A stretch of 64,000 nt of DNA from Vibrio mimicus (lineage in GTDB: Bacteria > Pseudomonadota > Gammaproteobacteria > Enterobacterales > Vibrionaceae): assembly GCF_019048845.1 (NCBI RefSeq), contig NZ_CP077426.1:1287501-1351500 (forward strand), read 5' to 3'. This document shows, piece after piece, positions 1 to 9,286 of this stretch. Numbering within the stretch: position 1 is the stretch's first letter; every line of letters begins with the position of its first letter. Below the pieces are notes generated by a model. That model was not told the origin of the DNA. It saw only the letters and a list, made by a program, of their open reading frames with translations, and did no database searches. Position numbers and translations under genes: made by a program.

Positions 1-34
1 CTTGCTTGAGCATTTCTACAGTCAACTGCTGCAT
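1..34 (-). CDS. Start of next tail gene (partial, probable tail assembly chaperone)
   Basis: An ATG follows a TAAGGT ribosome binding site just after the stop of the tail tube gene. Only 11 codons (MQQLTVEMLKQ) are inside the window. In HK97-like siphoviruses the tail assembly chaperone follows the tail tube gene, so that is the positional guess. The sequence alone cannot confirm it. Confidence 0.45.
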   Translation of the reverse strand, partial: MQQLTVEMLKQ

Positions 35-45
35 GAATGACTACC

Positions 46-525
46 TTAGGCTGATTTAGGAACGAGTACAGGATCGCCAGAGACTTGAATTCCCACGCTG
101 GATGACACAACCGAGTTCAGCGCAAAGCTGAATGGGTAAGAGTTCATGAAACCTTCAAAGGTGATCCAACTGCGCCCCGTTGGCAGGGTGAAATCTGCGG
201 CTGCACCGGAACCCGTTACTGTAGGCTCTACGCCTTTACCATCTGACCAGCCGATTGCCCATTTCAGCGTGGTGCCGGCAGTTTTCAGTTGGTGCAGACG
301 CAGGTGGCTTGCATCGGCTGGGTCAACGTTAATACCAAATGTTGCTGTGCCCGGTGTCGCCATGCCAGCTTCATAGGTACGCGCATCGCCTTCTAAGCAT
401 GAGGTTTCGATTTGATCTAGGCTTGAATCAATACCGTCAATCGAGGTAACGCAAGTGACTTTAAGTAATGAACCATCAGCAGGATCGATGGTGTAGAGCG
501 AGGTGCCTTGGGTTTTAATGGCCAT
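46..525 (-). CDS. Major tail tube protein (phage)
   Basis: A 159-residue protein that would polymerise into the siphovirus tail tube. The start MAIKTQG at 525 is chosen over upstream in-frame codons because it has the usual length and a plausible upstream site. The compact sequence with a TPGTATFGINVDP segment and the TLKWAIGWSDG region is typical of phage tail tube proteins. It follows the tail-completion and gp10-like genes in the standard HK97 order. The family call rests mostly on order and general similarity. Confidence 0.75.
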   Translation of the reverse strand: MAIKTQGTSLYTIDPADGSLLKVTCVTSIDGIDSSLDQIETSCLEGDARTYEAGMATPGTATFGINVDPADASHLRLHQLKTAGTTLKWAIGWSDGKGVEPTVTGSGAAADFTLPTGRSWITFEGFMNSYPFSFALNSVVSSSVGIQVSGDPVLVPKSA

Positions 526-605
526 GGTTTTCTCCAATGAGTTTTGCTGGATGCAGAAAAAATTAAGGCCGGAACTTGTCAGGCCTTGGTTGTTGCTTTG
601 GTTGG

Positions 606-974
606 CTATCGATCGACAAACCAATCGACATCAAAACCACTTCGGTAATTCATGGTTTCACTATCTCGGCTTTCGCCGCGGTAGCTAGTAAGTACGCAGT
701 GTGGTTCTATCGCGTGGCGAATGGCTCCAGCTACGTTTCTGGCGGAGTCCACATCGGTAGAGTAAACATCAATCTGCAGGGTGAAGGAGTCGATATCCGG
801 CCTTTCATCCATGTAGTTTTCCGGCAAGCCACCAACAACTTGCCAAACGGCATAGGGCTTAACAGGGTTTTGCGGTGCCATACCAAACAGATATAAGCGC
901 ATCGGGCTTTCACCGAGTAGCGAGGTCACTACAGGATCTGCTTTGCATACGATGAAGATAGGGGCGGTATTCAC
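606..974 (-). CDS. Tail completion protein (DUF3168/gp17-like)
   Basis: A 122-residue protein. It contains the hallmark stretch in which the product is compared with an experimental tail-terminator fold: PYAVWQVVGG near residue 40, then a strand-rich region with LQIDVYSTDVDSARN. This pattern is characteristic of DUF3168 tail completion proteins, which cap the tail at the head end. It overlaps the upstream gp10-like gene by four bases (ATGA), so translation is probably coupled. Confidence 0.75.
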   Translation of the reverse strand: MNTAPIFIVCKADPVVTSLLGESPMRLYLFGMAPQNPVKPYAVWQVVGGLPENYMDERPDIDSFTLQIDVYSTDVDSARNVAGAIRHAIEPHCVLTSYRGESRDSETMNYRSGFDVDWFVDR

Positions 975-1438
975 TCTTTTATCACCTTGTCGATTTCTTT
1001 ATCCAATTCAGTGACCAGCTTATCGACCACTTTATTGACGTTCTCAGAGAGAGCTGGGCGGAGGAATGGTTGAGCTCTCGCTTTTTCGGTGCCCATTTCG
1101 ATAAGGTGCCAGTGCGGCGTATTTCCGCCTTTACCTTCGTCTGGGTTACCTTTTGGAATGCGGCCTTTTCTGGTTGAAACACCGACTCGATACATCAGAT
1201 CGCCAGTTTCTTTGTAGTGGCGGCTGGCAAATTGTAGGCGGATATTATCTCTGATTCGGCGTCCGGTTTCTGGGTCGTCAACCAGCAAGGCGTTTTCTCT
1301 TGCTGCTTTCGCGACCACGTTAGCGGCTTTTCTTAATGCTCTTCGGCAAGCAGTATCACCCAATTCTAGGCTTAGTTTTCCAAGATTTTGGGTAACTTCA
1401 TCAAGACCAAGAATTGTGAAATCTGCTTTTTCTGCCAT
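971..1438 (-). CDS. HK97 gp10-like head-tail joining protein
   Basis: A 155-residue protein (start MAEKADF, preceded by GGTGA). It has the gp10 family pattern: N-terminal LGLDEVTQNL helix, then a basic helix RRALRKAANVVAKAARENA, then a RVGV strand and a C-terminal HWHLIEMGTEKARAQPFL segment, which is very typical of this family. It is placed between head-closure and tail-completion genes, as expected. It acts at the interface of head and tail during assembly. Confidence 0.8.
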   Translation of the reverse strand: MAEKADFTILGLDEVTQNLGKLSLELGDTACRRALRKAANVVAKAARENALLVDDPETGRRIRDNIRLQFASRHYKETGDLMYRVGVSTRKGRIPKGNPDEGKGGNTPHWHLIEMGTEKARAQPFLRPALSENVNKVVDKLVTELDKEIDKVIKE

Positions 1439-1465
1439 TTTTTTCACCAAAAAAGCCATTAAAAA

Positions 1466-1753
1466 TCAATTAACGCTTACCACGTTAGGGATTAGATTAT
1501 TAGAATCGCGCTTGAACTTTGATGACAAATAAAAAGACTCTAATGTACATACCATCATTAAATCTCTAATCTGTCTTTCCCTAACTCGCTTGATAGTTTT
1601 TTTGCATTTTGAATCGATTGCTCTTTGGTAAAAAAAGTCGCATCGTTGAATTATTTTTTCAGAGACATTAATTAGGTCAGATTCAGGGTTTAGCTTTTTG
1701 ATTCTTTTTATCGATCTCAATGCCATTCTTTTTATTTCTAAATATCTTGCCAT
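1466..1753 (-). CDS. Hypothetical basic protein inserted between head-tail genes
   Basis: A 95-residue, Lys/Arg-rich helical protein (start MARYLEIKRM). I do not recognise a family. It sits between the head-closure and gp10-like genes, a place where HK97-type phages usually have nothing. Its DNA is clearly more AT-rich than its neighbours and rich in AGA and AAA codons. This looks like a moron or late insertion into the structural operon rather than a conserved morphogenesis gene. Confidence 0.55.
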   Translation of the reverse strand: MARYLEIKRMALRSIKRIKKLNPESDLINVSEKIIQRCDFFYQRAIDSKCKKTIKRVRERQIRDLMMVCTLESFYLSSKFKRDSNNLIPNVVSVN

Positions 1754-1755
1754 CA

Positions 1756-2118
1756 CTAGCTTCCCTCTTGATTCACACCCGCTTTGCACTTAAAGCGCCA
1801 TTCTTGGCGAGCGGTGCGATCGGTATCGACTGAGTGAACGCCAAAAATCTGACCTTCCCACAATATTCGGCATTCATAGAGCTTTTGCATGTCGAACGGA
1901 AACCAGCGCACGTTAATTCTCGCGACCACTTCTGGGTATTTTGAGCCAGCCGCGCTGACTTCTTTACCGGGGCCTGTGAGCACTTCGGCAGGAATATTTG
2001 GCTTTCCTGTGGCAATCTCGATGGTTTGCCAAGTGGTGATGATCGCGCCTGATTCATCATCTTGAGATTCGATAGGCTCTTGAATCTGGATGACGTGTGT
2101 AAGTCTGTGACTGAGCAT
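1756..2118 (-). CDS. Head closure / head-tail adaptor protein
   Basis: A 120-residue protein of the SPP1 gp16-like head-tail adaptor family (start MLSHRLTHVI). Visible hallmarks are the N-terminal HRLTHVIQIQEP strand, the AEVLTGPGKE turn, the VARINVRWFP strand, the ILWEGQIFGVHSV segment and the final RQEWRFKCKAG. Its ATG overlaps the stop of the upstream connector gene (TAATG). It would plug the portal vertex after DNA packaging. Confidence 0.8.
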   Translation of the reverse strand: MLSHRLTHVIQIQEPIESQDDESGAIITTWQTIEIATGKPNIPAEVLTGPGKEVSAAGSKYPEVVARINVRWFPFDMQKLYECRILWEGQIFGVHSVDTDRTARQEWRFKCKAGVNQEGS

Positions 2119-2411
2119 TAAATCCCCCATCCCACACGAAAGGGTGTCAGTTTGATTTCCGCACCCATGCGCAGCTTGTGTGCATCGTCTGGCGATGCCT
2201 GATAAGCCGCTTGCATAAGCATGAGTACACCAAGCTTTAAAGAGGCTGGAATTTCAGATCCACTCTCTGGCACAGTCGAAGAAAGCGGCTGATTAATAAA
2301 CTGCTCGGCCTCTGATTCCGCTGCATCAAGCAATAACTGCAGGTTTGCATCATCAAAGTCATGAATGACGTTTAGATACTGCTTTGCAACTTCAAGGTTG
2401 ATCATGCTCAT
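2118..2411 (-). CDS. Head-tail connector protein (gp6-like)
   Basis: A 97-residue helical protein: NLEVAKQYLNV, then DDANLQLLLDAAESEAEQFI, then LKLGVLMLMQAAYQ. This is the pattern of gp6/QLRG-type DNA packaging and head-tail connector proteins. It follows the capsid and a small proline-rich gene, as in HK97. A second in-frame ATG at 2405 is an alternative start. Confidence 0.8.
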   Translation of the reverse strand: MSMINLEVAKQYLNVIHDFDDANLQLLLDAAESEAEQFINQPLSSTVPESGSEIPASLKLGVLMLMQAAYQASPDDAHKLRMGAEIKLTPFRVGWGI

Positions 2412-2425
2412 GCTGAATGCTCGTT

Positions 2426-2695
2426 TTATTCTGGTTTTTCTGGGGTTTTGGTTCGGCGCGTTTTCTTTGCTTGCGCTTCCGGTTGTGAAGGCTGTTCTGG
2501 CTGCTTATCCGCTTCCTGTTTAGGTGGATGTTCCTTTTTCGCACCTTCTTCAACCAGCTCAACCATACCTTTTGAACTAAGTTGACGGTATTCCCATTCT
2601 GTTACTTCAAAAGGCTCTGATTGTGGTGTTTTCATTTCATTGGCGAACGGGCCCCAATAAAAACACTTCTTAGCCTTAACGGTGACTTTTTGCAT
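2426..2695 (-). CDS. Small head-region protein with Pro/Lys-rich tail
   Basis: An 89-residue protein. Residues 1-55 form a compact part (CFYWGPFANE, FEVTEWEYRQL) and the rest is a charged, disordered tail of Lys, Glu, Gln and Pro. Short proteins of this type are common between capsid and connector genes in siphoviruses. No function can be assigned. Confidence 0.6.
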   Translation of the reverse strand: MQKVTVKAKKCFYWGPFANEMKTPQSEPFEVTEWEYRQLSSKGMVELVEEGAKKEHPPKQEADKQPEQPSQPEAQAKKTRRTKTPEKPE

Positions 2696-2767
2696 GTTGA
2701 GTCCTCAAGAAAGGCCGCATCGAATCAATGCGGCCTTGTTGATTGGCTTTTGGCTATGTCGCTTTAA

Positions 2768-3955
2768 TTAAGCGGTTTTTAGCTCACCAGTAACAAAAGC
2801 TTCTGGGCGGTAGACCGCGAACGCCAAGCGCTCTTCGGCACGCAGCGTAACCATGTTTTTCTCAAAGTCGTCTGTGTTTTCTGTTGAAACCAGCACTTCG
2901 ATATCCATGCGATCAAAGATTTGAGCGCCAAGGTTAAACGCACCAACGAGGAACGCGTTCTGGTTGATGGACTGAGTGGATACCACAGGCAGACGCCACA
3001 AGGTTGGCGTGGTGCCGTTTTGTGGGTTACCGATGATGTATTTACCGGTGTTGTCTTTCAACAGCTCGATGGTTGCCCAATCAGTAGGGTGAAGCACAAT
3101 GCCTGTTGCTGGGTATTCTGCCAGCGCGGCTTGCAGAATAGCCAAGCGCAGGCGGTCAATGCGCTGCTCAGTGGTCACTTCTGCACCTGTTGGCGCCGCA
3201 TAAGCGGACGCTTGCGGGATAATACCGTGCAAGTTTGCGCCTGTGCCGTTGCCGTACAGTAGCTGACCTTCTTCTTTGATCATCAAGCCGTAACGAGCTC
3301 GGGCATCAATAAAGCTGGCCAGTGCGGAAGCGTCATCCAGAATTTGGCGTGATGCTTTCATCAAATGCGCGATGGTTTGCACGCTGGCATTTTCCATTGC
3401 GAAGGTGATATCTGAGTAAGGTTTCGCTGTGTTTTCTGCCACTGGTGCAGCGTTGTTGGTAAAGCCCGTTTCTTTGACGTACTGAACCATGTTGCTGGTT
3501 GTGGTTCCCGGTGCGATCAAATCACGAATCGTCATTTGACGCTCAGGAATCGCGATGATTCCAGCTCGGCGATCTGGCGCCACCAAACCACCGCCTGAGC
3601 CTGTTGCTGAGGTAATCGCAGAGCGCGGCATTTGGATGCGATACTTGCCATTGAAGTTAGAGCTAACGCCTTCTGCTGCTAGTTTTTCAGCAACGATGAG
3701 GCCGGCTGAGCGGAATTCTTCTTCGCCGTTGTCTTTTCCGGCGTTAAGCATTTTCTGCTCTGCTTCTTGTAGGCGTGCTTGAAGTTCGCCTTGCTTGGTT
3801 AGGATTTCATCCACTGAGGCACGGGTTTGCGCGCTCATTTCGCCTAGGCGAGCAACTTCTTTGTTTGCTGCTTCCGCCTGAGCTTTCACTGCATCGCCAA
3901 TTTTATTTAGGCTAGATTGCAGTGTTTCTACTTGTTGTTCTAATGGTGCTGGCAT
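2768..3955 (-). CDS. Major capsid protein, HK97 fold
   Basis: A 395-residue protein (start MPAPLEQQ). Residues 1 to about 90 form a coiled coil (delta domain, scaffold-like) that HK97-type phages remove with the prohead protease. The mature part contains the family-typical LVAPDRRAGIIAIPERQMTIRDLI, the GFTNNAAPVAENTAKP segment, and the C-terminal LRAEERLAFAVYRPEAFV. It builds the icosahedral head. The protease gene lies immediately upstream in the transcript, four bases away, as in HK97. Confidence 0.95.
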   Translation of the reverse strand: MPAPLEQQVETLQSSLNKIGDAVKAQAEAANKEVARLGEMSAQTRASVDEILTKQGELQARLQEAEQKMLNAGKDNGEEEFRSAGLIVAEKLAAEGVSSNFNGKYRIQMPRSAITSATGSGGGLVAPDRRAGIIAIPERQMTIRDLIAPGTTTSNMVQYVKETGFTNNAAPVAENTAKPYSDITFAMENASVQTIAHLMKASRQILDDASALASFIDARARYGLMIKEEGQLLYGNGTGANLHGIIPQASAYAAPTGAEVTTEQRIDRLRLAILQAALAEYPATGIVLHPTDWATIELLKDNTGKYIIGNPQNGTTPTLWRLPVVSTQSINQNAFLVGAFNLGAQIFDRMDIEVLVSTENTDDFEKNMVTLRAEERLAFAVYRPEAFVTGELKTA

Positions 3956-3959
3956 GGTT

Positions 3960-4835
3960 TTAGCTCCGTAGTGATTCAAGGATTTGGTTTGCCGCGCTCA
4001 AAGAGGCGGAGAGGTCGATTTGAGCGACAGCGTTTTGCGTGCCGGTCGTGATAGCGCTCGGCGTATCACCGCCACCAGCGTTATGCGTAGTGGACTTGAG
4101 GTTTGAAAAGAGTTCGCGGCGCTTAGCGCGTGGCATGCCTGTTTTTGCGAGTGCCATGTCCATCGCTTTTAATGCGTTGGCCTGTTTTGATTCTTCATCG
4201 TTGGATTCTTTCACTTCGGATGGGTCAATGATCGAAGTGCAAAGCCCAAGCTCTACCGCTTTTTTGCCGCGGATGTAACTTTCGGCATCCATCATGCGGC
4301 TCATTTCTTCCACTGGCTGGCCGCTGGTATCGGCGTAAACATCCGCCATTGCCATGTCAAACTCTTCCATGGTGTCTGCCATTTCGCGCAGGAAATGACG
4401 ATTGCCGCACACACGGGTCCAACAGTTGTGGATCATCAAGAAAGAACTTGTTGCGATTTGGCGGTCATCACTTGCCATGGCAATGATTGAAGCGGCGGAA
4501 GCTGCAATGCCAATCACCTTGATGGTGACTTTTTGCGAGTGTTCTTGCAGTCGGTTGTGAATGGCGATGCCTTCCCACATGTCGCCACCTGGTGAGTTGA
4601 TGTAAACGGTAACTGGCTTATCACCGATTGCTCGTAACGCTGCATCAATGCGCTTTACCGTTACGCCTTCACCAGTCCACCAATCTTCACCGATCACACC
4701 GTAAATGGTGATGGTGGTTTCAGAGTCGTAACCCTCTGCGCGGATTGCTGGGTTCCACATTTCCAGCGCTTTCGGGCTAATGTCGCTGTGCATTTGGCCT
4801 GACTTCATCAGCCAGTTTTTCAGATTAATTGGCAT
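3960..4835 (-). CDS. Prohead protease, ClpP-like (S14 family)
   Basis: A 291-residue ClpP-fold serine protease that matures the capsid. The core has VYINSPGGDMWEG (oxyanion strand), IGIAASAASIIAMA (nucleophile Ser in the ASAAS helix) and FLMIHNCW (catalytic His). The C-terminal third is a Lys/Glu-rich linker typical of capsid-associated versions. It is sandwiched between portal and capsid genes with gaps of a few bases, the canonical arrangement. Confidence 0.93.
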   Translation of the reverse strand: MPINLKNWLMKSGQMHSDISPKALEMWNPAIRAEGYDSETTITIYGVIGEDWWTGEGVTVKRIDAALRAIGDKPVTVYINSPGGDMWEGIAIHNRLQEHSQKVTIKVIGIAASAASIIAMASDDRQIATSSFLMIHNCWTRVCGNRHFLREMADTMEEFDMAMADVYADTSGQPVEEMSRMMDAESYIRGKKAVELGLCTSIIDPSEVKESNDEESKQANALKAMDMALAKTGMPRAKRRELFSNLKSTTHNAGGGDTPSAITTGTQNAVAQIDLSASLSAANQILESLRS

Positions 4836-4837
4836 AG

Positions 4838-6145
4838 CTACTCCTGATTATTGTCAAGCCAACTTTGTAGAGCTGCTCTGGCGGCTTGGCTTGGATTTGA
4901 TTCGCCAAGCTTATCGAGCGGAACTAGGTTTGATTGCACGGTGAGTTTGTCGGCGTTTCCGCCTTTTCTCGGCAAGTTTTCTTTTTCTCGGCAATCGTCT
5001 CGGGTGTAGATGCCGTTTTGCGTCATCGAGCTGTAGAAAGCCGAACGCGCCGCGCTATCTGCTTTCAGGAAGCCCTCAAGGGAGAATTCGCTGTAATAAC
5101 TGACGCGCTGCTCTGGTGTTAACAGCTTTTTGTTGACGCATTGTTGAATGGAGTTGGTAAAGGTGCTGATGCAGAAGGTTAAGAACCAGATTTGCTTTTG
5201 CTCTAACCCTGTACCCCAGTTTGAGTCTTTTGAGCCGTGAGCCACCATCGCAGGATCCACGCCAAACCAGCGGCAAATCTCTTCAATGCTGAATGAACGT
5301 GATTCAAGAAGCTGAGCATCCGCAGGAGGGATTCCTATCTTGTCTGCACTAACACCTTGCTCAAGAACTGGCGATTTGCCCGCATTCAGGGCGCCAGTAA
5401 TGGTTTCTACATACTTTCTGAACGCGCTGCGTTGTTCCTCTTTCAGTACTCGATCAACTTTAAAAGCTACCGTTGGCATCAATCCGTTTTTGAAGGTTGA
5501 ATTTGCAGCATCTTCAGCAGAAAGCGCTGAACCAAAAACGTTTACACCGTAGTTGATCGCTGAAAGGCCGATCCTGCCATCGAGTGTAAACGCAGGTATG
5601 TGCAGCATGTTCTTTTTCAGGATTTCGCGGCGTGGGCCCTTCTTAGGCTGATAGTAATAACGCAGCCTGCCCGCGCTATCTTCTTGCAACGTGATCCGGC
5701 TTGGCAGCAAGAAATCAATCGCAATAGGTGTTCGTCCTGACCAGTGGATCTCACAGTAGGCATTACCCCATAACAACATGGAGGCCACAACCGCTTGCCA
5801 GAACTGAAAGGCGGTCATGTCTTCGTTTGGGCTGTTGTGAATAATGTCGTAAACGTTAATTTCTTTCGCTGGCTGTCTGCCGCCGTCCGGCATTTTTTTG
5901 TAAACGCCAAACGGCAAACCTGCCACGGAGGTGGAAACTAATCGCACACAAGCCCACACCGTTGAGAGCTTCATGGCGTTGTTGACGTTTACGGTTTTGC
6001 CGCTAGTCGATTGAAAGCCCAAGAACTGCGACCAGAAATCGCCATCACTTAAACCAATGCTTCTTCCTGCCCAATCGGAGAGCGAGGCGGAAGGGGTTGT
6101 GATGGACTGACTAATGACGTCGAAAAATGATTTTTGCTTACTCAT
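4838..6145 (-). CDS. Phage portal protein, HK97 family
   Basis: A 435-residue portal subunit forming the dodecameric DNA entry channel. Recognisable parts are the N-terminal VNVNNAMKLSTVWACVRLVS, the WGNAYCEIHW strand, LPSRITLQEDSAGRLRYYY, and FSIEEICRWFGVDPAMV followed by WGTGLEQKQIWF. The gene abuts a small membrane protein gene upstream (overlap of one base) and the protease downstream. Confidence 0.95.
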   Translation of the reverse strand: MSKQKSFFDVISQSITTPSASLSDWAGRSIGLSDGDFWSQFLGFQSTSGKTVNVNNAMKLSTVWACVRLVSTSVAGLPFGVYKKMPDGGRQPAKEINVYDIIHNSPNEDMTAFQFWQAVVASMLLWGNAYCEIHWSGRTPIAIDFLLPSRITLQEDSAGRLRYYYQPKKGPRREILKKNMLHIPAFTLDGRIGLSAINYGVNVFGSALSAEDAANSTFKNGLMPTVAFKVDRVLKEEQRSAFRKYVETITGALNAGKSPVLEQGVSADKIGIPPADAQLLESRSFSIEEICRWFGVDPAMVAHGSKDSNWGTGLEQKQIWFLTFCISTFTNSIQQCVNKKLLTPEQRVSYYSEFSLEGFLKADSAARSAFYSSMTQNGIYTRDDCREKENLPRKGGNADKLTVQSNLVPLDKLGESNPSQAARAALQSWLDNNQE

Positions 6146-6345
6146 TAGTCACCTTTGGGTGGTTGTTTTGGTTGTTGGCCGCTTTGCACCCGAAGCGCGC
6201 GGCTCATAAAAAGCGACATGGCAAGAAATGCAACGCCTGCTGCTAAGAGTGCATAGCCTTTGCCTTGCAATACGTAAACGCCTGAAACCAAGCATGCCAA
6301 ACCGGCTAGAGCGAAAATGAGGTATGCGATGATTGCGATTTTCAT
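6145..6345 (-). CDS. Small membrane protein between terminase and portal
   Basis: A 66-residue protein with two predicted membrane segments (about residues 3-25 and 30-48) and a short basic, Pro-rich tail. It overlaps both terminase and portal genes by one base, so it is co-translated. Small membrane proteins at this locus occur in other HK97-like phages, but their role is unknown. Confidence 0.65.
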   Translation of the reverse strand: MKIAIIAYLIFALAGLACLVSGVYVLQGKGYALLAAGVAFLAMSLFMSRALRVQSGQQPKQPPKGD

Positions 6346-8060
6346 TAGAAAATGGGGTCCATTATTGCGTTCATAAAATCTTCGTCAGAATCACCTGCTG
6401 GAACCATGATCCTTCCGACACCCATAATGAGCGTTACTGCGCCGTCGATTTTGTTGTCATTGCCTTGTTTGATTGGCCTAACCACATCATCGTTACCGGG
6501 TAGGTATTTGCCGATCACGTTTGACATACACCAAGTCATGATTGGGTTGCCATCGTGGTGGAATCGGCCTGACGCGATCGCCGCCTCGATTTCTTTCATT
6601 GGGTCGCTCATGTTCGTGTAGTTCTGAACGATGGTGATGGGTTCTAAGCCTTCATCATCAAGCTGATGACCTAAGTTGGTTGCGCCAAATGGGTCAATGG
6701 GCGATGAAAGTACAGGGTTGATTCGGCTGGCTTCTTTGGCCTCTTCGAGTATTTCTCGATAATCAACCTCGGCGCCGTCCGTAGCATACATCAAGCCTTG
6801 GTTTACCCACTTCTGGTATTTTTCCGCTAACTTCTGGTTGTCATTGTCGAAAACCGTGTCTTCTGGAACCCAGAACTTAGGCGCTACGCTGTAGTAATGA
6901 CGCCTGCCGTCGATATCTCGCCAGAAAATGCGAGACATGCTGTTCATATCCAGCTTTCTTGCTAAGTCGAAACTCAGGATGCAAGGTTGTCCCTCAAACT
7001 GCTCAAGCGTGAGAGTAGGATCCTTGAGCTTTTCCCACTGAGCCATGTTGAAGAAACCGGTTTTCGCGGTTACCCAAATACCCAAATGTTTGGTTTTGAA
7101 CCGGTTGGTAAATCGCGGCTGCTTGATCGCTCGCTGCTGCTGGCTGATTAGGTACTCTTTATAAACAGAAACCCCAATATTGGGGTTTGCTTTGGCAAGG
7201 ACTTCTGGGTCTTTCCAGTCGTCATCTTCGTCAATCGTCCATATCCAGCCAAACAGCTCATCACTCGGCACTAGGCCTTCGAGCATTTCAATCACTTCGC
7301 GGCGCTTGTCGTAACAAGGACCCTCGATATTTGCCCCCGCCGTGGTGATGATCAGCATGAGCGGCTGTTTACGCGCACCCATACCCGTGAGCATGGTGGC
7401 GTATAGGTTATCGCTGTCGTGTTCGTGATATTCGTCAATCAGCGCACAAGACGGCGATGCACCGTCACCCGGATTACCGATGATTGGCTCAAAACGCGCA
7501 CCATCGGATGGGCGGTTCATGTTCGAGGCGTTAACCTCGATGCCTGCTGCCTCAGAAAGCAGGGGAGTGTGCTTTACCATTAATCGCGCAGGGCGGAAAA
7601 CTTCCCAAGCTTGCTTCTCGGTGGTTGCACCGGAATAAACTTCGGCACCAAACTCACGATCCTGAACAAAGCAGGAAAGCCCAACGCCGGCGGCAATCGC
7701 GGATTTTCCGTTTTTGCGGTTAACTTCCCAATACGACTCTCGAAAGCGGCGCATGCCATCGGATTTTCTTTTCCAGCCAAACGTCATGGCAATGCCGAAT
7801 TTCTGCCACGGCTCAAGCGTGAGTAATTGACGCTTAAACGCCCACTCACCTTTGGTGTGTGGTAGTAGCTCAATGAAGTCGATTCGGCGCTGAGCTTCGG
7901 CCTTATCAAACTTGTATGGGTAATCTTTTTTCTTGGAGCTTTCCAAGTCATCAAAATGGCGCTGACACGCGAGTTTGACGTACTTACATGAGGGTATTTT
8001 CCCAGCGATGATCTGTTTAGCAAATCTCTCTGCCTGATCATAAGCGGGGTATTTACTCAT
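6345..8060 (-). CDS. Terminase large subunit (HK97-like)
   Basis: A 571-residue packaging motor and nuclease. The ATPase half has the Walker A variant [12 protein letters not shown] near residue 115 and Walker [11 protein letters not shown] near residue 205. The [15 protein letters not shown] segment is the coupling motif. The C-terminal RNase H-like nuclease has [14 protein letters not shown] and DGAEVDYRE. The length is usual. It overlaps the small subunit gene by four bases. Confidence 0.95.
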   Translation of the reverse strand: MSKYPAYDQAERFAKQIIAGKIPSCKYVKLACQRHFDDLESSKKKDYPYKFDKAEAQRRIDFIELLPHTKGEWAFKRQLLTLEPWQKFGIAMTFGWKRKSDGMRRFRESYWEVNRKNGKSAIAAGVGLSCFVQDREFGAEVYSGATTEKQAWEVFRPARLMVKHTPLLSEAAGIEVNASNMNRPSDGARFEPIIGNPGDGASPSCALIDEYHEHDSDNLYATMLTGMGARKQPLMLIITTAGANIEGPCYDKRREVIEMLEGLVPSDELFGWIWTIDEDDDWKDPEVLAKANPNIGVSVYKEYLISQQQRAIKQPRFTNRFKTKHLGIWVTAKTGFFNMAQWEKLKDPTLTLEQFEGQPCILSFDLARKLDMNSMSRIFWRDIDGRRHYYSVAPKFWVPEDTVFDNDNQKLAEKYQKWVNQGLMYATDGAEVDYREILEEAKEASRINPVLSSPIDPFGATNLGHQLDDEGLEPITIVQNYTNMSDPMKEIEAAIASGRFHHDGNPIMTWCMSNVIGKYLPGNDDVVRPIKQGNDNKIDGAVTLIMGVGRIMVPAGDSDEDFMNAIMDPIF

Positions 8061-8530
8061 AAAAGACCTTCAAACTGGTTACTGTTGCCTTCTTTCTTAC
8101 CGCCAGTAAGTCTCTGACGGCTGGATGGGTCTAATCCCAGCATGCCACCAAAGCTGGCCATTTGTTTTATGGCTTCGTTTTTTGATGTTAGAGCAGGGTT
8201 TTTTACTGGCCCGCCTGTTGCACCGGTGACAACTAAGCCCATTTGCTTGATCAGCTCTTCGCTCTTTCGGAACTGGTCATAGGCAGAGCAGTAAACCTCT
8301 AGGTTTTGCACATCGGTTGCGCAAAGTACCTTTTCCTTACAAAGCATTGGAACTACTGTTTCCCAAAGTGCTTTGCCGTATTTGCCCATCCAATAAGGGC
8401 AAGAAATGTTGGTGACTAAATCGAAATTTGGCTCATCTTTGTTGAGAGCGCGCTTTCCGGGATTTCCGGCTAGCAGTTTTTTTTCGGTTGGCTTTGGGGG
8501 CCTGCCTGATCGACTTTTTACTCCAGCCAT
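8057..8530 (-). CDS. Terminase small subunit, P27 family
   Basis: A 157-residue DNA-recognition subunit. Hallmarks are the N-terminal [23 protein letters not shown] and the C-terminal [14 protein letters not shown], both diagnostic of the P27 family. It would bind the cos or pac site and guide the large subunit. The HNH gene lies five bases upstream. Confidence 0.93.
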   Translation of the reverse strand: MAGVKSRSGRPPKPTEKKLLAGNPGKRALNKDEPNFDLVTNISCPYWMGKYGKALWETVVPMLCKEKVLCATDVQNLEVYCSAYDQFRKSEELIKQMGLVVTGATGGPVKNPALTSKNEAIKQMASFGGMLGLDPSSRQRLTGGKKEGNSNQFEGLL

Positions 8531-8535
8531 TAAAA

Positions 8536-8895
8536 CTACCTTCTGGATTCGCTCCGTGTTTTTTCTTTGTGGCAGGGTTTACAGAGTGATTGCAGGTTTG
8601 ATTCTGCATCCGTTCCACCACAAGCCTTGTTTATGATGTGGTCTACGTCAGTAGCGGCGGTGATCACGCCATTTTTCAAGCACTCTTGGCAGAGATAGGC
8701 ATCACGCTCAAGAATTTTTGCTCTTAATATGCGCCACGAGTATCCATAACCGCGATCTGATGAACTGCCTTTTTTGTCCTGCGTTCTTTTCCAGCCAACG
8801 TCGTGCTCTGCGTGTTCGTCGCAGTATCCGTTTTTGTTTCTGGTGAGGGCGTTACAGGTTTTTAATCGGCAGGGTTTTTGTATTCTGCGCGGCAT
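8536..8895 (-). CDS. HNH endonuclease next to terminase
   Basis: A 119-residue HNH nuclease. Two Cys pairs (CQECLKNG and CKPCHKEKTR) bracket the ATDVDHIINKACGGTDAESNLQSL core with the DH pair. An N-terminal CRLKTC/CDEH pair may bind zinc. In HK97 (gp74) and relatives, the HNH protein beside terminase is needed for cos cleavage during packaging. That suggests this is a cos-type phage. Confidence 0.92.
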   Translation of the reverse strand: MPRRIQKPCRLKTCNALTRNKNGYCDEHAEHDVGWKRTQDKKGSSSDRGYGYSWRILRAKILERDAYLCQECLKNGVITAATDVDHIINKACGGTDAESNLQSLCKPCHKEKTRSESRR

Positions 8896-8898
8896 GGG

Positions 8899-9219
8899 TT
8901 AATCCAAGCTTTGCGGATTGGCAAGCAGGTCATCATCCAATTCATTAGGCTCCGCTTCGCCTTGAGCAAGCAGCTCATCAAGAATGGCGATATTGCTACC
9001 AACCAGATTGTTGATCGCTTCGGTTTGGTTTTTGATGGCTTCAACGAGTTCTGATATTGGCTGGTGAAATTCAGTATCTACTTGCGGACCAACCACAAGC
9101 AAATCCATGCCTAAAGATTCAACATGCTTCTTTAGGTAATCATGAATCTCTTCCATTTGTTGAAGTTTCAGATTCTGATTTAGCTTTGCGATCAGTAATG
9201 ACTTTTTTGATTCGCTCAT
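8899..9219 (-). CDS. Hypothetical phage protein
   Basis: A 106-residue acidic protein starting MSESKKSLL. It is helical, with a possible coiled coil (LNQNLKLQQMEEIHDYLKKHV) and an IKNQTEAINNLV heptad segment. No family recognised. It overlaps the zinc-motif gene at 9140-9286 in another frame. It lies three bases upstream of the HNH gene. Confidence 0.6.
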   Translation of the reverse strand: MSESKKSLLIAKLNQNLKLQQMEEIHDYLKKHVESLGMDLLVVGPQVDTEFHQPISELVEAIKNQTEAINNLVGSNIAILDELLAQGEAEPNELDDDLLANPQSLD

Positions 9220-9286
9220 TGGCAATTTTACCCCATTTTAGTAACCACTCTCGGCGGCGCTGACAACCAGAGCAAGTTGATATCAT
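9140..9286 (-). CDS. Small CxxC protein (partly overlapping)
   Basis: A 48-residue protein starting MISTCSGCQRRREWLLKW. The CxxC plus QRRREWL pattern is frequent in tiny phage proteins of unknown role. Its start overlaps the stop of the upstream gene by four bases, as expected for an operon. Its last third overlaps the start of the next gene in another frame. Confidence 0.5.
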   Translation of the reverse strand: MISTCSGCQRRREWLLKWGKIANERIKKVITDRKAKSESETSTNGRDS

